From assembly GCA_947034885.2 (NCBI GenBank), contig OX344754.2, positions 28,393,369 through 28,457,368 on the forward strand: 64,000 nt of DNA, in the 5' to 3' direction. Within the stretch, counting starts at the first letter, position 1. Each line of letters begins with the position of its first letter. The notes beneath the pieces were generated by a model. That model was not told the DNA's origin, made no database searches, and worked only from the letters and a program-made list of their open reading frames with translations. The DNA is from Thuidium tamariscinum (Eukaryota; Streptophyta; Bryopsida; Hypnales; Thuidiaceae). Both the position numbers and the translations under genes were made by a program. This document shows, one piece after another, positions 11,386 through 23,045 of the stretch.

Positions 11386-12114
11386 GGGTGATTGCAAGAA
11401 ACACTTGTCCTATTTTTTGTCCCCTTGACCTCCAACAGGTAGTTTTTTGCTCATAACTTTTGCATAGTTTTTTGTATCAACTTGAAATTTGTAATGAAGG
11501 TGCACACAAAAGTTTTATATGTTTTGTAATTTTTTCAATTTTTTTAAAATTAGTTTACTATTTTTAAATTGCCCCCGATTGGTTGTTTACCTTGGCCATT
11601 TTGGGGGGTTTTAGTCCTATTTTTGACCCAAAAATGCAAATTTTGAGCTGAAAATTTGCATGCAAGGACCTCAACTAAAGTTACACAAGACCACAAATAG
11701 ATTTTTTGAAAATACTATACTGTTCAACCTCCACATGTCGTCAAAAAGGTTGACTTTGCGCAAGTGTAGAGAATAGAATTAATTTTTTTCAAAGATGAAA
11801 TTTGTTGGAAAAGAAAGACCTTTACTTGAAAAAAAAATTAATTTTTAATTTTAATTTTTTTAATTTTTTTTACTATTTTTACCAAATTAGTGAAAAAAGA
11901 GCTATTTTCATTGTATTTTCCATTGTCTATAACATTTAGAGAAAAAAATTCTTAGGTCTGAATTTCAAGAGATATGATATTCTCATTGCTCTTCAAATTA
12001 TACATATTTTTTTCAATTTAAAAAAATTATTTCAAAGGGTCATAGGACTCACAGGACTCATTGATTTTTGAGCCATTTTGAGCCAAAACCGGTAAGTGTT
12101 TCTTGCAATGACCC
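11386..12114. mobile_element. Non-autonomous DNA transposon, GGGTGATTGCAAG family, 4-bp TSD
   Basis: The left end reads GGGTGATTGCAAGAAACACT and the right end is its near-exact inverse (AGTGTTTCTTGCAATGACCC). The element is flanked on both sides by CTTA, a 4-bp target duplication. It has no coding capacity. Internal sequence is shared with the copies at 39673-40897 and 47455-48164. Superfamilies known to make 4-bp duplications include Sola1/2, Chapaev and Ginger; the family is not decided here. Confidence 0.85.
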
Positions 12115-12353
12115 CTTAAAGTAAGGCAAGAGAACCCATTGCAATTAGATTGCCTATAGTCAACACCTAATGATCCCAAAATGGTTTTTGAAGCCACAAT
12201 CAATGTCTAACTTGACTCCAATGGAGTGATTAGTGACCTATTAGAAATGCCCTACTTTTTTAGTGAAAATCATTGTAGAAAATAACTTTTCATGGCTTCT
12301 TCATTAAAATTATTGTGATTGCTTTAGATGATTAAGACGAGCATATTACATTA

Positions 12354-12667
12354 GGAGGGATTGAAGGCCTCTACAAGATTGTGGGTTCCCGTAGTCTCGG
12401 AATGCCAAAATTGCCCCAGGAACCCCAAAACATAGGATTCCAGTGTGGCCGAGACCATGCCAGGTCAACCAACCAAAAAATATAAATAAATAAATAAATA
12501 AAAGTAAAAGTAAAAATTGGACTTTTTTCATATTTCAAGACCCCACAATTTTTTATGTTTTTTGTTTTTTGTTTTTGGGTAATTGCTGGCTGACAGCAAC
12601 CAATAGTTCCTTACACTGTTTCGGGAACAGACCCTGAAACGGCCCTATAGAGGCCTCCAATCCCTCC
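12354..12667. mobile_element. MITE, TA target duplication, GGAGGGATT termini
   Basis: Ends are GGAGGGATTGAAGGCCTCTA and the inverse AGGCCTCCAATCCCTCC, flanked by TA on each side. The reconstructed empty site is CATTAATG, the same as for the second copy at 53710-53997, with which it shares the internal GGACTTTTTTCATATTTCA block. A TA duplication is typical of mariner/Stowaway-type elements, although the termini differ from the Stowaway CTCCCTCC start. It has no coding capacity. Confidence 0.85.
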
Positions 12668-12669
12668 TA

Positions 12670-13560
12670 ATGGATACAATTTTTGTTGGTTATGAGGAAG
12701 CCTACTAACTCTTTTGATCATATTATTTCAAAAATTCATAACGAATTCATTCTTTGTGTAGAAAATATAATTTCAATTGTTCCCACTTGTCTTTTTGTGG
12801 GAAAAAATCTGAAAAATTTCAGCAGTGGCATGACTCCAAATTCTGACCACAATGGGCTGTTTTACCTTATCAGTAGGTCGTCATGCTCCGCTGACGCAGC
12901 CTATTGTGGCAGCTACGAGCCAAAGCAGAAGGCGAGATCGATCCAAGGACCAACTTGCTCGGCATTCTCTTCTCGAGGTGCTCGAGGCTGCTGACCCATC
13001 GCTGTAACTTCCCCGCTAAGCTCCACAGCAAGTTTGTCGAGACAGAATACATGCATCTCTGATCACTGTGCTGTTCTCTCGGTTGTGGAGAAGCGAAGCA
13101 CATACTGTATCATTAACGTCGTCAGGGGACATAGATCGATCCGGGTACAAATTTATTAATTATTCGAGAATATATAATCTCGCGGAGCCACGACAAAGGT
13201 CGAATGTGCGCCGGTAGCTCAACCTCATGTGGGAGGAATGAACTGCAAGTAATTATTTCCATCTACAGTCGTTTACGTATTTGTTAGCCTGTGCAATTAA
13301 TCATTGTGCAATACATACCTGTTAATTTCCCTGTGAATCTGTAAATATATGCCTCTTCCATGTGTGACAACTTGATACGATGGAGAATAGAACAACCCTG
13401 CGTCAAAGCAAGGCCGAGTATCGCGGAGACAGATTAGGTCATTGGAGTTTGAAGATGATTGATATTGCAGGACTTCGACTCATGCTTAGTTTTTTTCATG
13501 ACAATTAGGTCTACAATCTGCTCGTTGTGCAGTACGTGAGTTCAAAAGCATGGGGCTCCT
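12670..13560. other. Intergenic block, GC-richer from 12860
   Basis: From about 12860 to 13560 the composition is near that of genes, but open frames on both strands show no known domain. It may be distal promoter or old gene sequence ahead of the channel gene. Confidence 0.35.
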
Positions 13561-13573
13561 ATTGGAGCGTACA

Positions 13574-13580
13574 TATATAA
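13574..13580 (+). promoter_or_regulatory. TATA box candidate for the VCCN1-like gene
   Basis: TATATAA within ACATATATAAGACCCAATC, about 700 bp above the start codon. If used, the 5' leader is long and contains upstream ATGs. A second candidate (TTTATATATGAGG) lies near 13686. Confidence 0.4.
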
Positions 13581-13996
13581 GACCCAATCAAAGTGACGAT
13601 TTCAATCAAGCTGATTCACTCGTCTCTACGGCAAGTGATGAATTCTGCAAGTGTTTTGGCTGAGTATCGAGCTCTTGAAGGTGGCTTTATATATGAGGGA
13701 CCAGAATTCCATTAACAGGAGAGGAAATCGAAACGTTTTTGCTTATATGGCGAGAGACAATACCTTCTAGGTCGCCAGTCAAATATTGAGAACTGTAGAC
13801 ATGAAGTGATTTCAATTGCCGTTCTTTGGTGTTGGAATTTCTCTTCTTTCCATCGAGATGGAAGAACGCTAGTCGGAACTGCTCTTGAACGGAAGACCGT
13901 GAAACAGAAATAGTCTTTAGCACCTGGAGCAATTATGCAATAACTGTGGGGTTGGTGATCCAGTATTCAATTCACAGCTTACGTTTTGATTAATTC

Positions 13997-14086
13997 ATGG
14001 AAAATTTGCGAGATGAGATACAGTGCGTGGCATCGCGTAATGATAGTCCTAATCACGGCTTTAGTCCTGAATGTCCGTGTCGATAA
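13997..14086 (+). other. Upstream ORF of 29 codons in the leader of the VCCN1-like gene
   Basis: An ATG in good context (ATTCATGGAA) opens a 29-residue frame that stops about 200 bp before the main start. If the transcript begins near 13600, this frame would be met first by scanning ribosomes and could dampen translation of the channel. No conserved peptide is recognised. Confidence 0.35.
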
Positions 14087-14284
14087 TCATCAAACCGAAG
14101 AGGGAGGAGGAATGCCACAAGTGAAGCTCATAGAGAGAGCTTCACAGAAATGTAGACATAATCTTTACCATGGGAATCACTTGCAACAGGAGGCGATTCT
14201 GCATTCCAAGATTGTTAAAAAGCCTCAAGACACAGAAATGGTTCAGCTCCTGAGTTGACATATATCAATCTTCATTTTCTGCCA

Positions 14285-15520
14285 ATGGCAGTGGCAATAA
14301 TAGCGGCGATCTGCTCGGTGAACATTCTCCGACTACCTGCAGAGAAACACCTTACTGTATGGACTCAATTTCAAGGAAGGGCGCGGTTTAGTACAAAGGA
14401 CCTTAACTACAGAGGCCTGAAGACGATGAGGAGAAGGCTCTATCTGTGCCAGGTACCAGGAATATGGCCGAAGCATCTCGGCAAACCATGTCTCCTGAAT
14501 TACAGAGGTTACTTCAACCCCAAAGTAGCCGACAAGGAGAAGGAGGAAGCAATGAAGTACAGAAGAACAGTCTACGACCACGACGACTGGAGACGGCACC
14601 GCAGTAGTACACGGCACGTCCGACATCTCCTCTCCATGACAACCTCAAGAGTAGTCCTCGCCATTTGGCCTCCAGTACTAACCCTAACCTCCATAGCCGC
14701 GCTGACCGTAGGCTACAACGAGGCAGTCATGGCAAAAGCCTTACCTCTATGGATGCCTTTACTACACTTATCAACACTTCCACTCTCTTTCACGGCGTCC
14801 TGTCTCTCCCTCCTGCTCGTGTTCCGCACAAACTCCTCCTACACAAGATTCGACGAAGCAAGAAAGGCGTGGGGAACAACCGTGAACCGAACAAGAGACA
14901 TGGTCCGGCAAGCCTTAACATGGATGCGTCACCCGGCGGATGCACCAAAGCTCCAAAGCTTCCTACGCTATGCAGCGACGTTTCCTTACACGCTGCGCAG
15001 CATTCTCGTAGACGACGCCGACATTAAGTCGGACTTAACCCCGTTGTTACACGCGGACGAGCTCGAAGTCGTGCTCAATTCGCACCATCGGAGTAACTAC
15101 GTGCTCCAAATGATCTCAGAAATTGTGCACAACTCCAAGATGCAGGAAATGGAGAAATCAGCGATGGATCAGAACATCACCCAGCTGCATGAAAGCCTAG
15201 GGAACTGCGAGCGAATCTTTGGAACGCCGCTGCCATTGTCGTACACGAGATTGACATCGAGGTTTCTCATCATCTGGCATATCACTTTGCCGATCGCGTT
15301 GTGGGATCCGTGCAATTGGATCGCGGTGCCGGCGACGTTCCTCAGTGCGTCCGCCCTGTTTTGCATTGACGAAGTGGGAGTGCTCATTGAGGAGCCGTTT
15401 CCGTTGTTGGCCCTGCCGGAAATTTGCGAGGGCATTCGGATGAACATCAACGAACTCGTGGAAGCTCACAATGTTTACCATAACACGACGACCGAAGCAA
15501 AGCCTTCGGAGAAACCCTAA
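14285..15520 (+). CDS. VCCN1: VCCN1-like bestrophin, thylakoid voltage-dependent chloride channel
   Basis: A 411-residue protein of the plant bestrophin-like (UPF0187) family; in Arabidopsis VCCN1 is a thylakoid chloride channel that tunes the proton motive force after light changes. The first ATG of the frame is at 14285 and opens a hydrophobic then basic stretch fitting a plastid transit peptide. RTVYDHDDWRRHRSS at 94-108 leads into the first membrane segment (about 121-145). LLLVFRTNSSYTRF at 177-190 and PLSYTRLTSRFLIIWH at 317-332 are family signatures, and SASALFCIDEVGVLIEEPF (354-372) is the late conserved block next to the pore. Length equals the family norm. The gene is a single uninterrupted exon. 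The upstream leader has ATGs that may regulate it. Confidence 0.93.
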   Translation: MAVAIIAAICSVNILRLPAEKHLTVWTQFQGRARFSTKDLNYRGLKTMRRRLYLCQVPGIWPKHLGKPCLLNYRGYFNPKVADKEKEEAMKYRRTVYDHDDWRRHRSSTRHVRHLLSMTTSRVVLAIWPPVLTLTSIAALTVGYNEAVMAKALPLWMPLLHLSTLPLSFTASCLSLLLVFRTNSSYTRFDEARKAWGTTVNRTRDMVRQALTWMRHPADAPKLQSFLRYAATFPYTLRSILVDDADIKSDLTPLLHADELEVVLNSHHRSNYVLQMISEIVHNSKMQEMEKSAMDQNITQLHESLGNCERIFGTPLPLSYTRLTSRFLIIWHITLPIALWDPCNWIAVPATFLSASALFCIDEVGVLIEEPFPLLALPEICEGIRMNINELVEAHNVYHNTTTEAKPSEKP

Positions 15521-17755
15521 AAGGACAATTATGGCGACATGAAGAGGAAAAACTCCGGTCTCGGAGATGAACAACACATAACATTCTTGAGCTTCAAGGG
15601 AAAGGATCCTTTGGTTTGCATGAATCAACGCTCTTTTCATTCTGAAAAATCTTGAATGCAATCTTGTCCATGAATTGCAGTAATACATGAATTATTCTTG
15701 TTACAATGACATTGTACAAAGATCTTTTAGTCTCCTTCAAAAATGTTATGTGATTTTTGTGTATATTCAATATTCCACACATAAATGTGTATAGAATAAA
15801 TGAAGGTGTATTGAAATACAAACAAGGCAAAAGTGGTGTCTTGTTCAAGATCCCATATAAATATTGATAGAATAACTAAAAAAATATTGAAACATAAACA
15901 AGGCGAAAGTAGAGTCTCATTTAAGAAATAAGAAGCCAATCTATAACTAAAAGAGCAACATTTGAATTTATAGCACTTTGATTTTATATTATCCGGAATG
16001 ACATCAGTGTTTGAATCTTGTGCAATGAAACTTTGATTTCATATTATCTGGCAAGGCATCAATGGTTGGATCTTGTACAGTGAAGCTCAAACAATGCTTT
16101 TAAATGAAATGCATTATAATGCTATAACATCCTTATGCATTTCTTTATCCAAAAAAACAATTACCATCTATTAGTTCTATGGAGGTGAACTTGGTCAAGC
16201 TACTAAGATGTATTGTTGTCTATTTTAGTGATTTTCAAAAGTCAATATTGCTTACATGTAAAATACAAGATAATTATAACTTTCCCAAAGATTTAATGGA
16301 AATTTTATCATTGTATTTATTGACGATGTCAAAAGTCTTGTCATTCGAACTAAATATCTTGTTGCAAAAGGATGGAAATAATGGATTCAAAAGGATGAAA
16401 AATTAAAAAGAATGATAACAACATCAAGATTCATCTTGTTAGACAAATGTATTCTTGCAAAACTATAAAAACAAAAATGAATTGAAGGGTTGAAAAAATT
16501 TAAGATATCAACTTTCATGGTAACAACTCAACTATCAATATTTTTATAACTAAACACCAATATGTCATCTATAGTAATGTTGATTCTTTTTTAATCACTT
16601 GATTTAATTCAATTGGTGCCAATATTTATATATAAATATTGATTTAAGCCACCACTCCTTAATTGTTTTGAGCAAATCTTGTACTAATGAGAAAAACAAT
16701 TGTATTGGGACTTAATTAATGATTAGTAGATCTATATATACTACATTAGTTATTGGCATATGAAATAGTTTGCGCAAATGAGAATGAAAACCTCTAAGAT
16801 TCTACACAAGAATTCAATATATCTTCAAAACTATGAGTAATAATTATTCGTAGTCTTTAAAACTTGTATACCGGATATGTAAGATCAATGTCTTCATAAC
16901 AAGTGATATCAAAATTCACAATCATAGTTCTAATAATGAATATGCTATTGTTATATTCATAAAAGATATATTAAAAGAATCAATTTGGATAATAACTTTA
17001 TTCAACAATGGAAGAAGGGCGTCTTTGATAATGATTAAGGATTGTAATTATTTGAATGCAATCTAACATGTACCAATGACCATGCAATCAACTCTCACCT
17101 TCTTACTTTCATTCCAACTAAGTTTGAAATTTCATAACATTTTCAATTTTCCTAAACTGTTTTTATTTTGGCTACCAAAATTTTAATTGTGACATTCATC
17201 TATACAAAGCTTTGAAAACTAAGAGATGTAAAAATTTAAATCTCAAGTTCTGTATCCTTAAAAAAAATCTCAAAGTCATGAAATTTAATAAAATGGCATT
17301 TGATCTACAAGAATCAATTTCTTTCATCTTTATAATCTTGTTTGGTGAATTCTTTGTCTACACTAATAATAAAACCCTTTTTATTTGATATAAAATTCTT
17401 GAACAAGAAGGCATGGGTATCTTTCCTCAATGTCACTATAACAAGAATTCATATATTTGTATTACAAGGACCCACACTACATAGACCAGTTTGCATTGAG
17501 GATTTTCTACAATGAAACAAGGTCTTGATTCACAGAAAGCAAGGATTTTCCTTTTTTGAAGTTCAATTACGTTATGGATTCTTGGAAACTTTTAGCCTAG
17601 TTGCATAATATTAATTATGCCATTTACTTATATAATTTTCACAACTACCTCTTTGGAGATGGAGATTTAGTTAATTGATGTTCACTCAAAAATGCAATTT
17701 AATCCCACATTGGTAAAGGGGACGCAAAGTGTCCTTACAATCTAATAGTTTGATT
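15521..17755. other. AT-rich intergenic stretch
   Basis: Downstream of the channel gene, two related blocks of about 120 bp (near 15715 and 15830: ACAAGGC(A/G)AAAGT, CCATATAAA, AATAACT) suggest a small local duplication. TTTGATTT(T/C)ATATTATC(C/T)GG recurs near 15968 and 16030. No gene is seen. Confidence 0.5.
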
Positions 17756-18240
17756 TAGAGTGTTGTAACTTTTGCATCTTATGTTTGATTTCAATAAAAC
17801 TTATTGGAAAAGTTCTGCATAGTAGTTTGGTTTGTGTGGTAAATTTTTAGATCAATTCAAGATATAAACATGCTTTGGGAGCCAACCAAAGTTTATAGAT
17901 TCAATATGAGTTCACCATATTGCAATTGATGGCTGCAACTTTGGGGGCTTCTATCTCCTTCATAAAATGTTTGTTTTTAATAAAATCTATTGAATTATGC
18001 TCTTGTAGAAGTCTAGTTATTGAAGTCAAATTTTCATAGCAATCCAAGTTGTTTAAGATGTTTGGCCCGAGCAATTTGAAGTTCTAAAAATAGACATTTT
18101 TGGATTACACTAAACTTTGGAGGCTTGTTTCTTCCTCATACAATGTTCATTTTTAATTATTTTGTTTAAAAAGTTGCACATTCTACTCTAGTTTGTGTAG
18201 CTGAAATTTCATATCAATTGAAGAAATTATGAGTAATTGA
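17756..18240. repeat. Three diverged tandem units of about 170-176 bp
   Basis: Landmarks repeat in order: GTAACTTTTGCATCTT...AATAAAACTTATTG...AGTAGTTTGGTTTGTGT near 17765, GCAACTTTGGGGGCTTCT...AATAAAATCTATTG near 17935, and TAAACTTTGGAGGCTTG...CTAGTTTGTGTAGCTG near 18111. The array is old and non-coding. Its unit length is close to that of the five-unit array at 50.2 kb, but I see no shared words. Confidence 0.6.
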
Positions 18241-18735
18241 GAAGCATTTTAGCTACTTATGTGTTTTTGGTACCCTTTTTTGCTATTTTTTTGACATTTC
18301 AAAGTCATTTTGCAATCACATAAAGTCAATTAACTAAATAAAAATTTCACGAATGTGTTTGTATGTTGATTTTGAAGCAATTTCTAGTTTAAAGTTTTCA
18401 CATCCGAGTAGGTTTAGAATTCAAATTTAACCTCCAATGTGTTTTTAGGAAAATTTCAGCATCTTTTTTCAACACTAAAACACTATAATCTATCAATCTA
18501 TGCAATCAGATGACTCCAAATTTGATGCACGTCATCTACAACATGCACACAACAAGATTGTGTGGTTAAGATTTCATAGCTTAGTGGCATATAGACTTAT
18601 AAAGCTTGAAAACCGAGTACCTTTTATGCACACTTGGACTTGCAGCAATGAGGAATAAACTACAAATTCAACACCTAGGATTAATCAATCCTTACATTAT
18701 TAAACAACATTGGGGGCTCCATATTTCTACGCTCC
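18241..18735. other. AT-rich stretch, nothing identified
   Basis: No frame or repeat boundary was recognised between the tandem array and the promoter region of the Bet v 1-type gene. Confidence 0.5.
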
Positions 18736-19112
18736 AAAGTGACAACCCCTAGTATTGCAACACCCAAAGCAACCAACTACTCTTTGCACATTCAACTAAA
18801 TTCACTCCAAGAGAGAGCATCCCAATCTCCAAGGGTAAACGGTTTAGCAATGTTACAAGTCAAAGGAACACCGTGCTTACAGGAGTCAGGAAGACCTTCA
18901 CATCTACTGTTAGTCTCAAAGTTCATGAAGCTCCTCCTGTTTGAAACGATGGAAACGCTTGCGGGTGAATTTCAAAGCGTCAGAATTGTGACATATAAGT
19001 GCACCAAACTCTCTGACAGAGTCACAATAATGTGGGCATTCGATGATTCAAGCGTCAAAATTGAAAGTCTCCAGAATTTCTAGCCGACTCCCAGACCCTT
19101 GGATCCAACAGA

Positions 19113-19134
19113 GTCAACGTCAACCCCCAGTCAA
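19113..19134 (-). promoter_or_regulatory. Cluster of three W-box cores
   Basis: On the minus strand TTGACT, TTGACG and TTGACT lie within 22 bp, about 300 bp above the start codon of the Bet v 1-type gene. TTGAC(C/T) is the WRKY-factor site, and PR-10 genes are known to be induced by defence and stress through such sites. A TATA-like word (ACATATAAG) lies further up near 18990, so the cluster could also fall in the leader. Confidence 0.45.
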
Positions 19135-19428
19135 TTTCCTGGTCGCCACTCGCCAATCAGGTACGATGGTCGGTAAATCTGGAGTCCGCAAGGTCTGGTT
19201 GTCAGACTGGACTGGCCGGTGAAGCAAATTCTTGGTCAGCCCAGTAGTCGTCGCCTCGTCGCCCGTCAAACTAAACTACGATCGAAGCTGCTCTCTACAA
19301 AATGCTCTCGGATCATCCACAACAATCACACCACAACAGTCGATCACGACGAGCTCTTCCTTGTACTTCCAGTTGAACGATTGATTGCTCCTCTCCCTGC
19401 CAGAGTAGAAACGCTGCAGCGTAGAATC

Positions 19429-21487
19429 ATGACTCACACCTTTGTGCACACCGAGATCCTCCAGGCCTCCGCCGATGACATCTGGGAGGCTTGCAAGCAT
19501 GTGGACGTGATTCTTACCAGACACATGCCAGAGTTTTTCGCCAAGAGCGAGTACGAGCAGGGACATGGCGAGCCTGGAAGCATTCGTGTCATCACCATGG
19601 GTCCCGGTACATATATACACCACCATTCTTACTGCCATCTTTCGATTCCAGATGAATTCGAGTGAATGATTTGACGTAATTGAGGGAGAGAATGTTCGGT
19701 CCCTGATCGATTCCGTCTCGTATTGACTAAACCCTGTTGATTAGCAACAGCAAGTCGTCTCTTCCAATCCACATTCAGTGGCTGGACTTCAATTAGGAAG
19801 TGGACTGCCTACGGCGGCTGATGTTGAAATGGAAATCAGTTCATCGCAACAGGGCTCTTGTACCCCTAAGCGATCTCTCTGAAATTTGTTTCTCTCACTA
19901 ATAGTGCTCAGATGTGCTTGAGCTGACGCAAATGTGAATTGCCTGCGCAGCGGTGAAGCATGCCGGACAGGTGAAGGAGCGCATGGACAAGTTCGACGAC
20001 GCCACCAAGACGCTCGGCTACACGGTCATCCAGGGCGACCCCAGGTACAGCACCTTCAGCGCAGAGATGCAATTCACACAGCAGGAGGACGGGACCACCG
20101 CAGGCGTCTGGACGGCCAAGTACACGCCGGTGGGCGACATGGGCCCTCCCGAGCACGTCAAAGCCATCGTCACGGTGGTCATGAAGACGTTGGAGCAAGC
20201 TGCCAACGTGAAGAAGACGCTCAAGCACACGGAGACGCTGGAGGCAGCCCCCGACGCCATCTGGGGTGCGTGCAGGTACGCGGACGAAATTCTGTGCAAG
20301 GCCTTGCCGCAGCTCTTCACGTCTTCGACTCTGGTCCAGGGCAATGGCGGGCCGGGAAGCATTCGCGTCGTCAAGACGGGACCTGGTAATGGATTCCTTT
20401 CTCGCTCAAATTGTTCGTAAACTGTGACCTCACCAGACACTCTGTCAATGGCAATAGCACTTGCAACCCTAAAACCAAGAATCAGAACCTTCATTTTCTT
20501 TCATTTTGGTGCCAAATCTGCAGAATCCAAATTTAGAATCTCCGCGATCATGCTGTGTGTTTCTTGCCCTCAAATTTGCGGTTGTTGATCAAAGTACGCT
20601 AGAAGATCATCAGAGTCAAAAAGATCGTCTCGCACAGCACTTTGACCTTCAGACTAAGTCGATTGACTTGAATCTCAAGCGATTGCATCAAATAGTCTAA
20701 ATCAGATTCGCTAGCGGATCGTAAGTGCAATGAAGAAGAGCGAGCATGATAGTTTCCAATCCTCCTCCTCCTCTCTCAGTCAGCTATACTCTGCCTCACC
20801 ACATTTCACTAGCAGGGAGAGCTACTTAGTACGACACTCATGATGAAACTGGGCTGTCGTCAGAACCATGTCGTCCTAATCAAGTTCCTGTGAATTTCAA
20901 AACCTTGAAGTAATCTCGAGAATGAATTTAGGTTCCTGTCCACGCGCTCCTGCTCCCACCTACGGATTCAAAACCCTACATCGGTATGATGTATTCCCAG
21001 ATTGAATTAGGTTTCTCTGTCCTCGCGCTACTGCTCCCATCTGCAAATTCAAAACCCTGCATAAGCTTTATGCAATCAATCTCCAGAGTTGAATGAGCTT
21101 CCCGACAATTCTCGAGCTCCTGCCCAATTCTGACACTGTGCCCTTCGTTTTGTTGCATCCACAGGCCTCCCGTTCGCAGACGAAGTGACGGAGCGCATGG
21201 ACTCCTTCGACCACGCCAACAAGAAGATGGGGTACACGGTGCTGAAGGGCGACCCGCGCTACCACCACATGTCCGCCACCATGCAATTCAGCGAGGGACC
21301 CCGCGCCGGCACCACCACGGCCGTGTGGGTGGCCACGTACGTGCCCGCCGGCGACATGGGTCCTCCCGAGCACATCAAAAACATCGTGTCGCTCTCATGG
21401 AAGGCGTTGGCCGACGCTGCTGCCAAGGGCCCCCCCGCCGGGCACAACCCCGTTGGAGTTCAACACGGAGAGACAGTCCCGGTTTAG
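19429..21487 (+). CDS. Tandem two-domain Bet v 1/PR-10-type protein (exons 19429-19606, 19951-20385, 21165-21487)
   Basis: Three exons joined by two GT-AG introns give 936 bp and 311 residues. Domain 1 is residues 1 to about 146, domain 2 about 147 to 290, and a short Gly/Pro-rich tail follows. Each has the family's glycine loop, GHGEPGSIRV at 45-54 and GNGGPGSIRV at 190-199, and the late GDMGPPEH helix start at 121-128 and 268-275. Each domain is split by a phase-1 intron just after the loop (GP|), the conserved PR-10 intron place. Exon 2 thus carries the back half of domain 1 fused to the front half of domain 2. Bet v 1 folds bind hydrophobic ligands or catalyse alkaloid steps; the ligand here is unknown. 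The ATG at 19429 is the first Met of the frame. Exons are much GC-richer than the introns. Confidence 0.88.
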
Positions 21488-21959
21488 GGTTTGAGAGCCC
21501 TCTGAGTGAGCCGTGGGCTCTGGACTGATTAGGTTCCCGAATAAGTTAGGTTTGATTTCCGCGATCAAACATTGAAACTGATGTTGATTTTTGTTTCGTA
21601 GTTGCCAGCTCCTGGTGTACCATAACCTGGCAATCCTAATCCTGTAAGAATGCACCCCATGACCAAGGTAGTCACCATAATTCTCCGATTATCAGATCAA
21701 TAGGTTCATTCTCTTTTTTTACGGCTAACAATGAAGTCATTCAATGAAACCACTCTAGTCCTTACAATTTTTACTTTGTAAGGATCGCTTGGTCTTCATA
21801 GAAATCATCCTTTTTGAAACAATGTGAATTTTTCTACTTTAAAACATTAAGAAGTATGCATTGGAGATGCAACTACTTTTCATGATCTCCCCCTTTTTTG
21901 CACAAAATTTCAAAGATGAACAATTGCACTCTTGTCTTACATACAAGAATTTTCTATCA
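21488..21959. other. 3' flank of the Bet v 1-type gene
   Basis: Probable 3' untranslated region and polyadenylation area passing into AT-rich DNA. No further Bet v 1 unit is seen downstream. Confidence 0.5.
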
Positions 21960-22512
21960 TCCATCAGACCATTTCAGTCTTTGCTTAATTCTATTTTAAT
22001 ATTTCAAAACATTTTTTCAATTAGTAGGTGTAGATTGTTGATTACAACATTACAACTATTAGGATTGACATTTTTAATTCTATAAATAGATTGTTACAAA
22101 TGAAATATTTTAAATCAATTTTCTATTCTTTCTAATCACTATTTTTTTCCTATATGTTGTACAACTCCAAATCATTTGAAAATCATGAAGCTTCTAGACA
22201 ACTTGCCTTGAAACATAAATCTAAAGAATAACCACCATTTTGAACTTTTTTCATACCATTGTAACCTTGTGAAGTATAGCTACACAATTCTTTTAGGGCC
22301 AGAAACTATTTATAACAAATCAAATGCCAATATTTTGCAATCTATATGGTAGTAGAAATTTCGAAAATGTTTACAATGTCTTTCAAAACTGGTGTGTTAT
22401 AAGATCCTATGGTTACAAGGGTCAAAAAATTGATTTAAAAAAAAATTGGTACTTGGAGTAGAAATGGCAGTTGTGGAGCATTTTCAATAAAAATGTAGTC
22501 AAAACCTTTAGG
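21960..22512 (+). mobile_element. TTAA-family element, 5'-truncated copy
   Basis: Aligns by eye with the right half of the element at 37993-38932: AGGTGTAGATTG, TCCTATATGTTGTACAA, AGATCCTA(T/C)GGTTACA and the terminus CCTTTAGGGG. The following TTAT is a one-base change from the TTAA target. The left half is missing or eroded beyond recognition. Confidence 0.7.
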
Positions 22513-23045
22513 GGTTATTCTATTTGGATCAACAACGAAAAAATAAAGGATAAAGTTGTATATTAGACAAACTAATCATCTCGTAAAAAAGTCAATGTTT
22601 ATAATTTATTTTTGAATGTTAGGGTACATTCACACCTGTTGTTAATTAAAATTTTGGTGTCATCAGAGGGGGGTTGGTTTGACAAAATGTCCTATTGAGC
22701 CTCTTTAGGGGGCAAGGCTAGGATGCGAGGTTGCTCCTAGTCCTCTGAAGATTGTTGAGGTTGCTCCACAGTCCTCTGAAGACCTTACAATCTGCTTTTA
22801 ATTTTCATTTAAATTTGATTTTCCAACAAAGTAGAAAAGAATGAAATAATACACAAGATTTTCAATAAGAAAATTGAACCAATGATGTGGATTTTGTACA
22901 ACATATTTCATAGTTTGTGCCACTTTTTCAATTGAGCCTTAGAGCCAATCTTGTGTTGAAATAGGAGAGGAAAAAAGCTCTTTAAATTAGTGGTAGGTGA
23001 AACAAAACATATGAAATATCTGAGTTAAGACAAAAAAGAGCTCTT

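Noticed and set aside
13986-14258. 90-codon frame ahead of the VCCN1-like gene taken as a separate gene
   Set aside because: It opens without an ATG, has no domain, and lies in the probable leader; at most it contains upstream ORFs.
14255-14284. Earlier start for the VCCN1-like protein
   Set aside because: The extension begins with TTG, not a normal nuclear start; the first ATG at 14285 gives a good transit peptide.
15169-15688. Minus-strand frames opposite the 3' part of the VCCN1-like gene
   Set aside because: Shadows of the real coding strand; the plus strand matches the bestrophin family throughout.
19908-20494. Minus-strand frames of 106 and 158 codons opposite the Bet v 1 exons
   Set aside because: Antisense shadows of GC-rich coding exons; the plus strand has the conserved family motifs and matching splice sites.
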